Both the position numbers and the translations under genes were made by a program. Positions 23,269 through 31,640 of a stretch of DNA of 64,000 bases are shown one piece after another. This stretch comes from Sulfobacillus thermosulfidooxidans DSM 9293 (GTDB taxonomy: Bacteria; Bacillota; Sulfobacillia; Sulfobacillales; Sulfobacillaceae): positions 124,001-188,000 of the forward strand of contig NZ_FWWY01000002.1 of assembly GCF_900176145.1 (NCBI RefSeq), written 5' to 3'. The notes under the pieces were generated by a model that was not told the origin of the DNA, made no database searches, and saw nothing but the letters and a program-made list of their open reading frames with translations. Within the stretch, counting starts at the first letter, position 1. The number at the start of each line of letters is the position of its first letter.

Positions 23269-23667
23269 TCATACAGGAGAAGATTCCGAGTCCGGCGGAG
23301 GAGACACACTCGGCGCACTGGCCCAGGCGATCAGTACGAACCAACCCAACGGGAACAAGACGTACAGCCAAACCCATGCGGGGGAACGGCTGATATCGCG
23401 AAGACGGCGCATCGTCAAGGTCACGGTGGGAACGAGGGACGCTAGGAGATACCCGGTTTGAAGACTCAGCCAGAGGATGAGGCTCCATGGGTGATGGGGA
23501 ATGACCGCCGTGCCGAGGAACCCCACGCTGAGGATGCCCGTGTGTACGAACCAAAATCCGCCAAATTGATCGCGTGACGCCCGACCCTGGCGCACCAAGC
23601 TCTGGCGCCAGGCATTCCAATAATCCTGCCAAAACGTGATGCCTTTGCGTATCAGAGAAACTCGCAT
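23269..23667 (-). CDS. DUF805-family membrane protein, 132 aa
   Basis: Matches DUF805: N-terminal basic/aromatic stretch with QGRASRDQFGGFWFVHTG in place of the usual GR.SR.EFW, central spans (LILWLSLQTGYLLASLVPT), and the family signature LTMRRLRDISRSPAWVWLYVLFPLGWFVLI. Three to four membrane helices; function of the family is unknown. ATG 23667 follows AAGGAGGCTATTGGG. The tail (SVSPPPDSESSPV) is low complexity. It lies between a structured remnant and a frameshifted membrane protein gene. Confidence 0.8.
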   Translation of the reverse strand: MRVSLIRKGITFWQDYWNAWRQSLVRQGRASRDQFGGFWFVHTGILSVGFLGTAVIPHHPWSLILWLSLQTGYLLASLVPTVTLTMRRLRDISRSPAWVWLYVLFPLGWFVLIAWASAPSVSPPPDSESSPV

Positions 23668-23683
23668 CCCAATAGCCTCCTTC

Positions 23684-25152
23684 TTAAGGAACGAGGGATG
23701 GTTGCCATACAGTCAACCCATCTCCCCGGTAAACCGGATGCCAATGAGCCTGTTCAAGCCACAAGGTTTGGGGCGTCGTGGCGGTGGTCGGCCAGACGAT
23801 GCGCGACACATCATGGGCGGTCCAAAACGTCACCGGCTGGCGGCCTTGTTGCCAGGCCAGATACGGTCCGAGGCGGTGATGGACCGTCCAAAACTGCGTG
23901 CGGCCATCAATCCACACAGCCGACACCCCCTGGGCTTCCCAGTAGCCTCCCAGGCGGTAAGGCGTGAGCGTGAGACCGGACGTGGGATGGTGCACGCACC
24001 ATTGGACTACGGCGGTCGGGCTGTGCATGGCGGTCGCGTACTGAGCGACGCCGCCGGGCGTCAGAATGCGAGTCAGAATGACCACAGCACTTCCGCTCAC
24101 GAGGCCCAGCGACCAAATCCGTTGTCTTGCCCCAGTGAGTGCACTCATGGGGGGAAAGAGGCCGCCTAATAGCAGAAGGGTTAAGGGCCAATTGTATAGC
24201 ACCATGCGCTGATGCCACAGTGTCGCCAGGACGGTCCCGCCCCACCACCAAAACCACGGCGTGACGGTCAAGCGGCGGAGCGCCACGGCGCCGATAATCA
24301 CGGCCCATAACCCGGCTAAGAGCGTCCAGCCCGGCGTGTGCCAATTGGGCGATTGCCATTCTTGGATCACCTGGGAAATTACGGGCGAGTGGATAATCGC
24401 GAGGGCGTGTCGAATGGCTTGACCATGCAACGGGTTCAGACGCCACACGGCTACGAGACTGCTGAGACCGACGAGTCCCAGGAGAAGCGGAGATAATCGG
24501 GGGAGGAACGCGTCATGAGGGTACGTCCGGTCTCGAAGAACACTAAGAGCGGCACGAGAATCCAGTCGCCGTGAAAGACACTCCAGAGGACTGCGAGCGG
24601 CACTAAGAGCCATAGACGCCGGGGATGATGAGGAGCCTGATCTAAGATCATCAGGAGCAGCAGCCAGAAACTCACTGAGAGGATTTGTGGACGCAGAGGC
24701 CAAGCAGAAGCCAAACCCAAGGCGGCTAAGGCCCCCAAGACCGGTCCGAGCAGCGAGGGGCCATAAAGACGCCGCGCTTGTTCAGCGACCAACACGGTCA
24801 GAACCCCAGCACTCACAACAAGTAAGCCGAGTGTGCCCAAACCCGGCAGCGATCGCGGCGTCAGCGCGGCCAGGAACACTTGCCAACCCCATTCCAGATC
24901 GGGATAAGGGGCGGTCAGATGACCGAGGGTATTCAGGCGATAGAGCGTGTGATGTTGCCATTGCCAGCGACCCAAGACGAGACTCCACCACACATCGGAT
25001 TGGGGGGCCCGTTTGAGAACCGTTTGCCACCATCCCACGGTCCACAAAGCTCCCAAACCCACCCCGAGACCGAACCAGACCATCCAAAGGGTCCGGGGGC
25101 GGGAGGCGGCCAAAGGATGGTCCGTGAACGAGTCACGCGGGGATGCTTCCAT
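23684..25152 (-). pseudogene. Polytopic membrane protein (glycosyltransferase-39-like architecture) with a frameshift
   Basis: Two overlapping frames (24451-25152 and 23684 to about 24535) together give one protein of about 485 residues. The first half has DVWWSLVLGRWQWQHHTLYR and PYPDLEWGWQVFLA, as in bacterial membrane proteins with DxWWHL and HEW motifs. The second half has more spans and ends in a soluble domain with GGYWEAQGVSAVWIDGR and WHPVYRGDGLTVWQ, matching the WGGYL...IDGR end of the same family. The frames switch between about 24499 and 24535; a run of five G at 24499-24503 is the likeliest slip site. It is either inactive, a sequencing error, or a programmed -1 shift. Confidence 0.65.
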
Positions 25153-25167
25153 CCCGGATGCCTCCTT

Positions 25168-25617
25168 TCACCAGATGCGTTGACGGAGCCGCCGCCAATG
25201 GCGCCACGCGATCACGCAGACGAGAAGCGTCAGGCCCCGAATCAGCCAGGGCGCCCAAGCGGTATCCCCGATAATGACAACATTGAGCCAGGGCAATCCC
25301 CATAAGCCCGCGACGGGGAGCGTACAAAGTCCCCCGACGCAACTGCCCGCAAGCGCTAAGCCGGTTGTGGTCGTTGTCCCGACGGTCAACGAAAGCGGAA
25401 CACGAGAAGAGGGTATTTGGGGAAAGGGTGTGCGTAAAATGGCCAGCGCGCTGGCATTGAGACCTCCGATCACCACAAGACGCAGAAAGCGATCCAGCGG
25501 CCAGAGGTGATGGGCCGCGACAAAAAAACCCATCCAGGCGCTCAATCCCACGAGCCAGACGAGAAAAAACAGGGCTCCATGGAGGCGCGCAGAAGCGGTG
25601 AGGCGCACAAGAATCAT
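25168..25617 (-). CDS. Membrane protein, 149 aa
   Basis: Not recognised. About four spans are visible, including LHGALFFLVWLVGLSAWMGFF, FLRLVVIGGLNASALAILRT, TTTTTGLALAGSCVGGLCTLP and LIRGLTLLVCVIAWRHW, with a basic C-terminus. The GSCVGGLC segment resembles a small Cys pair. ATG 25617 overlaps the TGA of the preceding 52-aa gene by four bases (ATGA), so the two are translationally coupled; a GTG three codons in is also possible. It belongs to the head of the membrane-protein group that precedes the frameshifted gene. Confidence 0.65.
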   Translation of the reverse strand: MILVRLTASARLHGALFFLVWLVGLSAWMGFFVAAHHLWPLDRFLRLVVIGGLNASALAILRTPFPQIPSSRVPLSLTVGTTTTTGLALAGSCVGGLCTLPVAGLWGLPWLNVVIIGDTAWAPWLIRGLTLLVCVIAWRHWRRLRQRIW

Positions 25618-25772
25618 CTCCTAGGCGAGAATCCGATGTGCCATAAGCTGAGCACGGCGAGAAGCACGAAAGGCAGAAGCAGAAGAAGCATTAGTTGTCG
25701 AAAGCGGCGACGGGAACGCACAGCCAACACGGCTTGCGATGGTCTGATCGGTCGCGAGCACCATAATGGCAC
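25614..25772 (-). CDS. Short single-span membrane protein, 52 aa
   Basis: Starts at GTG 25772, seven bases after AAAGGAGGCGGTCGTT. The N-terminus is basic (VRSRRRFRQ), followed by a strong membrane span (LMLLLLLPFVLLAVLSLW) and a short tail. Its stop overlaps the next start by four bases. It lies between the secreted Cys-rich gene and the membrane protein at 25168, which fits a pilus or secretion-linked accessory. Competing reading frames in the interval lack this hydrophobic pattern. Confidence 0.55.
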   Translation of the reverse strand: MPLWCSRPIRPSQAVLAVRSRRRFRQLMLLLLLPFVLLAVLSLWHIGFSPRR

Positions 25773-25796
25773 AACGACCGCCTCCTTTCCGGGAAT

Positions 25797-26741
25797 TTAC
25801 GACCCGTTGCCAATGCCGACGGGTACGGGACAATTGGTCGGATCGTAGACGCCAAACGGCGCGGAACAATTGGTCGTACCGCTATTAAAGGTGAGGCAGT
25901 ATTCGGCTTCGCGATAACCGGGTTCATTGGGCATACAGTGGTCAAGATAGACTTCCGTTTGTTGGCATTGCGTCGACGAGGATTGCGTCGAACTATACGA
26001 ATAGCTGGAGGTGGAACAGGATGTATGCGGGGTCGGTCCCGGACAGGAATAGGAGGTCGTGCAATGGCGTGTATAGGCCGTCGTGATACCCGTTTCCACG
26101 CCGGTAGACGTACAGCCACTACTCGTGCATGATCCGGCACACCCGGTGGGAGAAAATGAGGATCCCGCAGGACTGCTGGATGACGTGGGGGCGGGGGCTG
26201 TACAGCTTGTTGTGGTGGCCGTATTCGTAGGTTGTGCAGAGGAACTTGGAGCGACACAACTCACCGTTTGCGTGTTGAGTAAGGCTCCTGTTGTTGGATT
26301 CCAGGTATATTCGAGCTGGGAACCGTTTTGGCACGCACTAAATGTCCATTGTTGGTGTGTTCCTGCACATTGGGCTGCGGTGCCGGTACAGCCGGGGTGT
26401 CCTTGACAGACGCCATCACCACCGATTTGATATTCTCCTGCAGGACACGATTGTACACAGCCACTGGTGTTATTACCTAAATACGCCACGACTTCCCCGG
26501 AAGCAGCACAACTATTATACGTATATTGACCGGATTTTTGACTGGATGACGAAAAACCCGGAGTTGTTTGCGCAATGGTATTGGTAAAGGCTCCCCCGAT
26601 TTGCCAGGTGGTTGAGGGAGTCAGAGAGGTTGACGTGTATTGAGTGCCCGTATTGTTCCATCCCGCCGCATAAACCGGAGAAGATATGAGAGCGATTCCC
26701 AAAAACGCAGCAATAGGAAGGCCGCGTTTGTAGTGTTTCAT
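25797..26741 (-). CDS. Secreted Cys/Ser/Thr-rich protein, 314 aa
   Basis: Signal peptide MKHYKRGLPIAAFLGIALIS ending in PVYA-AG, predicted cleavage near residue 26. The mature part has about 30 Cys in patterns such as CPAGEYQIGGDGVCQGHPGC and HCTTSYSCPGPTPHTSC, mixed with Ser/Thr-rich linkers. It is likely disulfide-bonded or metal-rich and exported across the membrane. ATG 26741 (39 codons into the longer frame) follows AAGGAGGGCAATCGTC. It overlaps the stop of 26738-27658 by four bases. Similar Cys-rich sequence is found in the tail of the chimeric gene at 31641-32795. Likely a pilus-associated surface protein (inference). Confidence 0.75.
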   Translation of the reverse strand: MKHYKRGLPIAAFLGIALISSPVYAAGWNNTGTQYTSTSLTPSTTWQIGGAFTNTIAQTTPGFSSSSQKSGQYTYNSCAASGEVVAYLGNNTSGCVQSCPAGEYQIGGDGVCQGHPGCTGTAAQCAGTHQQWTFSACQNGSQLEYTWNPTTGALLNTQTVSCVAPSSSAQPTNTATTTSCTAPAPTSSSSPAGSSFSPTGCAGSCTSSGCTSTGVETGITTAYTRHCTTSYSCPGPTPHTSCSTSSYSYSSTQSSSTQCQQTEVYLDHCMPNEPGYREAEYCLTFNSGTTNCSAPFGVYDPTNCPVPVGIGNGS

Positions 26742-27658
26742 GACGATTGCCCTCCTTGCGGTGCCGCAAATGTCGGGGGTATTTGAAGTGGATAATGGGG
26801 AAATAACGTGGAGGCGATGGTCCATTGTCCCTGCGTCTGTGCAGGCTGAACCCATTCTAAAATGATTTCCCCATTGACGGTTTGAGTATAGGGAGCATGG
26901 TGACCGACTTGAATTTGACGTGTAACCGTTACGGGCACCAATATTTGTCCCTTGACGGGAGGGATAGCATTATGCGAACGCAAAATAATCGGCCGGAAGC
27001 TAAAAGGGAACGCATGAATGTTACCGGTATCTAAAGTAATGGTTCCACGAAGAACGTGCATATGCTGTTGAACCACGTGTTGTTGAGTCAAAGCCCAAGC
27101 CGATCCCCAGGATGTGGGCTGAGTTGAAGGAGGTGGCGGACCGAGGACTGACCACACCATCGTAGGATGATTGCCTAAAGCCCATCGAGTAGCCCATATG
27201 GCGTCAATTAATCCGTTATATAAATCGCGGGAGGTCATCGGGGGGATGTCCCGAAATTGATGCAGAAGTGTAACCCCGTGAAGATGCCAAAATGACTGAA
27301 GATTCGTCACCGTCCAGGATGCTGAAACGGAAGAAGGGACGATGTGTTGTGCGCTAAGCCAATGAGTACCATATTGGGAGACTTGAGACTCGGCTGCTAG
27401 AAGAGGCGCAAAGGCTGTATTGCGAGGAATTTGCCATGCAGGCAAAGAGGATACAGAACGGTTAGAAGAGGGGGTAGGACGAGATGCTGCTGTCGTATTG
27501 GATAACCCTGCGGCATGATGGGGTGTTGTGTGAAGGGTTGTCACGGCATGTAAAGAATCGAGAGACGTATGGGACCGGTGCCATAGAATCACACTGATGA
27601 CAGCGCCTAATACCAGAACAGCAACAATCGTTAAAGTGAGACGGGCCCGATAAACCAT
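26738..27658 (-). CDS. Membrane-anchored extracytoplasmic protein, 306 aa
   Basis: Not recognised. The N-terminus MVYRARLTLTIVAVLVLGAV, ISVILW is one membrane anchor, then a Ser/Thr/Pro linker and a mainly beta extracellular domain with phrases such as GQILVPVTVTRQIQV and VNGEIILEWVQPAQTQGQWTI. The latter recalls the outer domains of TadE-like proteins of this locus (compare AGQVIVPLNLITFF in 31028-31627). ATG 27658 follows GGAGGTGTTTCTT. It is coupled with the Cys-rich secreted gene. Likely a structural or assembly component of the surface apparatus. Confidence 0.7.
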   Translation of the reverse strand: MVYRARLTLTIVAVLVLGAVISVILWHRSHTSLDSLHAVTTLHTTPHHAAGLSNTTAASRPTPSSNRSVSSLPAWQIPRNTAFAPLLAAESQVSQYGTHWLSAQHIVPSSVSASWTVTNLQSFWHLHGVTLLHQFRDIPPMTSRDLYNGLIDAIWATRWALGNHPTMVWSVLGPPPPSTQPTSWGSAWALTQQHVVQQHMHVLRGTITLDTGNIHAFPFSFRPIILRSHNAIPPVKGQILVPVTVTRQIQVGHHAPYTQTVNGEIILEWVQPAQTQGQWTIASTLFPHYPLQIPPTFAAPQGGQSS

Positions 27659-27735
27659 AAGAAACACCTCCATAAAACAACAACCCTCTGTGGCCGTACG
27701 GTCCACAGAGGGAATGGTGTGACGTTAAGAGTGGG

Positions 27736-29637
27736 TTAATAAATAAACTGTGTTACCGTCCATCCGATGCCATTGGGTGCAGTATTATCCGGAACTTGTG
27801 TTAAGGTGATAGCCGCAGGGAGTGTGGGGAATGCATAGTCTTGATTAATTTGACCATTCACTTGAACCATACCCCAACTGTTAATCGTCACGGGTAAGGT
27901 CAGAGTCCATAAGCCATCGCTGTGTTGAACCGCTTGAAGGGATACAGTACGCGTTTGCGACAATTCAGACACTGAAGAAGGAATCGTCACTTGGGAGGCA
28001 ATATGCATGTGGTCCACAAAACGCCACGCGGGTTTTCCTGCTTGTTCCGCAGCCAGCAGTGCATTGCCTTCGGCTTGGACAACAGCGGTAGGCATTTGCC
28101 ATAAGGCTTTAGCAGGATTATTCACATAGGTAGTGAGATCTTGTTGAGCCACTTGTAAAGCATTTTGAATAGTCGACGCCGACAAAGAAGGATTAGCCGA
28201 TTGGATGAGGGAAGCGCCTGTTAACGACGTGGTGCCCTCGTTAAAACGATAATCCTGATCGCGTGCCGATGTTGGAAAAGGTGAATACCACATATCGAGT
28301 GTCTGAGCTTGCTGAAAGGTCATTCCGCCGAAGGTAAATTGAACGGTGTGTTGCAAGGGTTTTTGCGCACTGGCTTGTGATGTGGTTGGCCAAATCTTGG
28401 GGAATAGCGCTAAGTTAGCCCGTTCCTGGTCCCATTGTGAGGCTGTCAGGAACTGTTCACCTACCCGATAGAGCGGTCCCGAATACTGAGCCAAGGCTTG
28501 TGGGGTTTGAATGTTTTGTCCCGTATAACTGCCCGCATAAATTTCGGCCGCGATCGTCCACTGGTGAGCAGACGGTGGGGCATTCCAGACGAAGGTGCCG
28601 ACCGTACTCCGATTTTGCACATCGTTGCCAGTGGGTTGAATAGTATTGCTGGGGAGGAGTTCCCACGCAGACTGAGGCGTAGGTTTGACCCAAACTAAAT
28701 AATAATAATCGGGAACGACCGAACTAAAATCTGATGGCTGAATGCTGGCTGGCAAGGTATTACTATTAAGGTTTAAGTCTAGGTGATTGACGGCAATGTG
28801 CAAAGGCACCCCAGGTTGAACGGGATTTTGAGCACTAATTTCCGTATTATTTTGCCATAAGCTAAAAATGTTGACATACGGGGCGGGCGGATTCACGTTG
28901 AGTTGGTTAACCGGCGCTAATGACTGGAGACGCTGGGGTAATTGACTGAAAGGAATCGGATTAGCGGTGCTTTGGCCGGACACGGTAATCATTAATGGAT
29001 GGCTCCAGACCGAGAAGGTCGCATTATTGGGAGCGCTCGGATCTTTAGCATAGACTAAGACCTCATACGTACCATTTTGTGATGGAGTGAGCGTAAACGT
29101 ATTAGACGAACTATAGTTTGATCCCCGCCATTGTCCACTCGGCGTTTTATACCAAAACTGGTAGACAGGATCAATTAAGTTCTGAGCTTGAGCGGAAATC
29201 GTAATGGATTGGTTAACACTGTCTTGAGTGGACGCCGATGAAATTGAGACAGAGCTGTCCACATTGGCGATAAATTGTTGGTGTTGAGCTTGAGACCACT
29301 CGCCAGCAGCAATTTGATTGGCATCTAACGCATAAACGACAACCGGATAGGATCCGGCTGAAGCATTGGGAATAGTGAACGTGTTATTCGGAGAATAATT
29401 GCGCACCATTTTCCATCCCGAGGGAAACTCTTCCCACCACTGATATTCCACGGTTCCGCCATTGCCGTTGGCCGAGGCTGTATAGGTCAATGTAGTACCA
29501 GGCTTTTGAACACCGTTGGGACCATGAGCCATTAATTGGGCAACATGGGGCATCGTGGCTGCATACGAGGGCAAACTGAAACTGGATAAAACTAGGGCAC
29601 TTACGAGACTAATCGTGGATTTCGTATAATGTGTCAC
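27736..29637 (-). CDS. Large secreted protein with two Y_Y_Y-like domains, 633 aa
   Basis: Signal peptide MTHYTKSTISLVSALVLSSF with cleavage after PSYA near residue 26. Two tandem repeats follow: VEYQWWEEFPSGWKMVRNYS, NNTFTIPNASAGSYPVVVYA (near 63-105) and PVYQFWYKTPSGQWRGSNYS, NTFTLTPSQNGTYEVLVYAKD (near 157-200). This is the Y_Y_Y / triple-tyrosine beta-sandwich pattern found in surface proteins of Firmicutes. The C-terminal 400 residues share the VNGQI...W phrases of the neighbouring pilus-associated proteins. Exported, probably surface adhesion or pilus tip. ATG 29637 follows GAGGAGGTTGTCACGTG. Confidence 0.75.
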   Translation of the reverse strand: MTHYTKSTISLVSALVLSSFSLPSYAATMPHVAQLMAHGPNGVQKPGTTLTYTASANGNGGTVEYQWWEEFPSGWKMVRNYSPNNTFTIPNASAGSYPVVVYALDANQIAAGEWSQAQHQQFIANVDSSVSISSASTQDSVNQSITISAQAQNLIDPVYQFWYKTPSGQWRGSNYSSSNTFTLTPSQNGTYEVLVYAKDPSAPNNATFSVWSHPLMITVSGQSTANPIPFSQLPQRLQSLAPVNQLNVNPPAPYVNIFSLWQNNTEISAQNPVQPGVPLHIAVNHLDLNLNSNTLPASIQPSDFSSVVPDYYYLVWVKPTPQSAWELLPSNTIQPTGNDVQNRSTVGTFVWNAPPSAHQWTIAAEIYAGSYTGQNIQTPQALAQYSGPLYRVGEQFLTASQWDQERANLALFPKIWPTTSQASAQKPLQHTVQFTFGGMTFQQAQTLDMWYSPFPTSARDQDYRFNEGTTSLTGASLIQSANPSLSASTIQNALQVAQQDLTTYVNNPAKALWQMPTAVVQAEGNALLAAEQAGKPAWRFVDHMHIASQVTIPSSVSELSQTRTVSLQAVQHSDGLWTLTLPVTINSWGMVQVNGQINQDYAFPTLPAAITLTQVPDNTAPNGIGWTVTQFIY

Positions 29638-29717
29638 GTGACAACCTCCTCAAGAAAAGTTGCGTAACAAACATTCGGGCTGATAATGCCCAAATCCTTG
29701 TTCACACCCGAGTTTTT

Positions 29718-29741
29718 CACACGCCGGTCACGGCGTGTGAC
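29718..29741. repeat. Hairpin downstream of the prepilin peptidase gene
   Basis: TCACACGCCG/CGGCGTGTGA with a 3-4 base loop. On the minus strand it is followed by A residues, not T, so it is not a standard terminator. It may stabilise the 3' end of the pilus-assembly transcript. The 29638-29799 interval holds nothing else recognisable. Confidence 0.5.
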
Positions 29742-29799
29742 CGAAGCTCACTGGATTGCTATTGAGGATAAACCGGGCCAGGATGACGATTGTCCGGTC

Positions 29800-30243
29800 T
29801 CATCCGGTGAATGTGTGGCTCACCAGGTAAAGACACCACACCCCCCAGTAGCCGACGAGCCACGGCCAGGATGAGGGCACGGGGCGTCGGATGAGCCACA
29901 GCGCCGCACTAACGACAATCTGCACCCCAAAGGCGGCGACAATCAACCACAAGCCCATCAGCCACGCATTATGCATCCACAGCATGGTCAAACTGGCGAT
30001 CCAATAATCCGCCAGTCCCCAAATGACGACACCGGGATGCCGTCGGGTGCGCCACCCCACATAACTGGCGGCAAATCCGCCCGTTAAGGCCGCTGCGAAC
30101 CATCCCGCCGGATCTATCCACGGCGGATGCTCGATGAGCGTCAGGGCGGTGGCCAACAGGAGCGTCGACCAGGCCACGCTGCGCGTGCGCCAATCCGCCC
30201 ACGCGACGCCCGTGAGCAAGCCCGTCCAAAGGAGATTGTTCAT
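29800..30243 (-). CDS. tadV: Prepilin peptidase, TadV/CpaA-like, 147 aa
   Basis: Aspartic membrane protease that cleaves prepilin leaders. The two expected Asp are present: GVAWADWRTRSVAWST near residue 15 (the usual DxRxR after the first helix) and VIWGLADYWIA near 75, a variant of GxGD with Ala for the second Gly. Four to five membrane spans. ATG 30243 overlaps the CpaB stop by four bases, which supports this start; the longer frame is rejected. It sits at the end of the Tad pilus operon, as expected for its role in maturing the pilin candidates at 35979-36227 and the pseudopilins. Confidence 0.75.
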   Translation of the reverse strand: MNNLLWTGLLTGVAWADWRTRSVAWSTLLLATALTLIEHPPWIDPAGWFAAALTGGFAASYVGWRTRRHPGVVIWGLADYWIASLTMLWMHNAWLMGLWLIVAAFGVQIVVSAALWLIRRPVPSSWPWLVGYWGVWCLYLVSHTFTG

Positions 30244-30992
30244 CCCGATGATTTCTTGCTCGATGAGGGCTTCGTTGAGCTGGAGGCGGAGGACGTCGCT
30301 GAGGAGGGGGTTGTCGTCGGTGGGGATACCACTAAGTGAAAGGTGGTTTGATAGGGATCTTGAACGAGCGTGGGATTGGCGATGGTCATCAGCAGCGATA
30401 AATCCTGATCCGGGACGGCTAAACTGACCATGCCAATGGCGGTTTGATTGTTCGATAAGGGCGTGCCCGAACTGGAATAGATGCCAATCACGCGAACTCC
30501 TGTGGCCCATAAATGGGCAAAGCCGGTGGAGGCGCTTTGACTCCCTTGGGGCGTACTTTGGGGGTCAGACCAGACTTGCACACGATCCCCCACTTGGACC
30601 AGCCCACTGCTGACCCCACTGACGGGAATGGTCCACACGGCTTGCCCGGGTTTCAACCCGCGAAAGGCGACCGGGGTGGTAAAGTCGTTTTGTAAGAGAG
30701 GCGTTCCGGGGGCTAACGCGGTTTTGGCGACCATGCCGGTAGGGACGGTCGAAAACGCGCCAGGCCACCCCGTCAAGGTCTTGATCGTGGTCACGTTTTG
30801 GCTGGTGACCGTTTGCCCGGCTGTTAAGGGCGTTTTTAACACCCACACGGTATGCAGATGCGGCGGAATCGTGAGTTGATGGGCCAGCCCCACTAAGGCC
30901 AATCCGCCGAGAAACCCGCCCGCGATTTTCAGTGTTTTCGTGGCCGCGCGGCGGGACGTTTGAGAAACCGATGACGAAGCGAGAGCAGCCAT
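30240..30992 (-). CDS. cpaB: Flp pilus assembly protein CpaB/RcpC-like, 250 aa
   Basis: One N-terminal span (IAGGFLGGLALVGLAHQLT), then a SAF domain: LTAGQTVTSQNVTTIKTLTG, GMVAKTALAPGTPLLQNDFT, and the following RcpC-type strand GLKPGQAVWTIPVSGVSSGL, VQVGDRVQVW. Ends in a Ser/Thr/Lys-rich tail. In Tad systems CpaB is a periplasmic or cell-wall-facing assembly protein. ATG 30992 (MAALASSSVSQ) follows AAGGAGGTTGTGCG; the much longer open frame to 31586 is a shadow of the upstream gene. Coupled to the prepilin peptidase. Confidence 0.85.
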   Translation of the reverse strand: MAALASSSVSQTSRRAATKTLKIAGGFLGGLALVGLAHQLTIPPHLHTVWVLKTPLTAGQTVTSQNVTTIKTLTGWPGAFSTVPTGMVAKTALAPGTPLLQNDFTTPVAFRGLKPGQAVWTIPVSGVSSGLVQVGDRVQVWSDPQSTPQGSQSASTGFAHLWATGVRVIGIYSSSGTPLSNNQTAIGMVSLAVPDQDLSLLMTIANPTLVQDPYQTTFHLVVSPPTTTPSSATSSASSSTKPSSSKKSSG

Positions 30993-31027
30993 CGCACAAC
31001 CTCCTTGGTTAAATGATGAGTATAGGG

Positions 31028-31627
31028 TTAAGACTGAAACGACACGATTGTATGGGGATTCGTCCGTCCCGCTAAAGGCAGAACGAAAGATTCCGACATC
31101 GTGGTGGTCCAATGCCAATGAAAAAAGGTGATGAGATTGAGCGGCACGATCACTTGCCCGGCAATGACAGGATAGGGATAGGTCACGGTTTGATGGTTCA
31201 AGGTAATGGGCTGGTTGGGCGCGGACGTGGTTTGTAACTGCTGAATCACGATGGGACCGCTCAGATGCCACACGGCATTGGCCGTTGCCGGCAGCGTCCA
31301 GGTGACACGTTGAGCGGTGGTGGTCGTAGTACTGCCGGGAATTGTGTGTTGGAAGGTGGTGCTGAGCACCGCCGGTAAGGCACTGGATTCGAGCGACACA
31401 CTCTGTCCATTCCAGCCGACATTGTAATAGGCGCCATTTTGGGTTGTCGGGGTAATGGCCGCTTGTTCGAGTCCGGCGGTTAAGGCGGTATTGATCGTGG
31501 ATTGCTCGGCATGAATTTGGCTGACGAACAAATAGACCGTGATGACCAATAAGAGCAAGAGCAGCATTTCGATCGAAAACAGCCACGTGGCAATCGCGGG
31601 AACCCGTTTCGGGTGCTGAGCAGTCAT
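31028..31627 (-). CDS. TadE-like membrane-anchored pseudopilin, 199 aa
   Basis: N-terminal basic stretch and one long span (IEMLLLLLLVITVYLFVSQI), followed by a helical and then beta-rich extracellular domain, the general shape of TadE/TadG-like minor pilins. The Glu at the start of the hydrophobic helix (SIEMLLLL) is the kind of residue used in pilin assembly. ATG 31627. Ends close to CpaB and starts 14 bases from the stop of the chimeric TadG-like gene. Assignment rests on architecture and neighbours, not on a sequence signature. Confidence 0.6.
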   Translation of the reverse strand: MTAQHPKRVPAIATWLFSIEMLLLLLLVITVYLFVSQIHAEQSTINTALTAGLEQAAITPTTQNGAYYNVGWNGQSVSLESSALPAVLSTTFQHTIPGSTTTTTAQRVTWTLPATANAVWHLSGPIVIQQLQTTSAPNQPITLNHQTVTYPYPVIAGQVIVPLNLITFFHWHWTTTMSESFVLPLAGRTNPHTIVSFQS

Positions 31628-31640
31628 CAGAGCACGCTCC

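Noticed and set aside
22881-23318. 145-codon minus-strand frame over the IS605-like remnant
   Set aside because: Arg/Ser-rich low-complexity translation of hairpins; no resemblance to a TnpB C-terminus. Better explained as a structured non-coding element.
23269-25617. A capsule or glycosylation operon
   Set aside because: One frameshifted glycosyltransferase-39-like membrane protein and a DUF805 protein do not make a pathway; no soluble glycosyltransferase motif is seen.
29686-29874. 62-codon plus-strand frame downstream of the prepilin peptidase gene
   Set aside because: No ribosome site, crosses a hairpin, and is antisense to the peptidase 3' end.
30992-31586. N-terminal extension of the CpaB frame by about 200 codons
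   Set aside because: It is antiphase to the TadE-like gene; the real start at 30992 has a strong AAGGAGG site and a good membrane segment after it.
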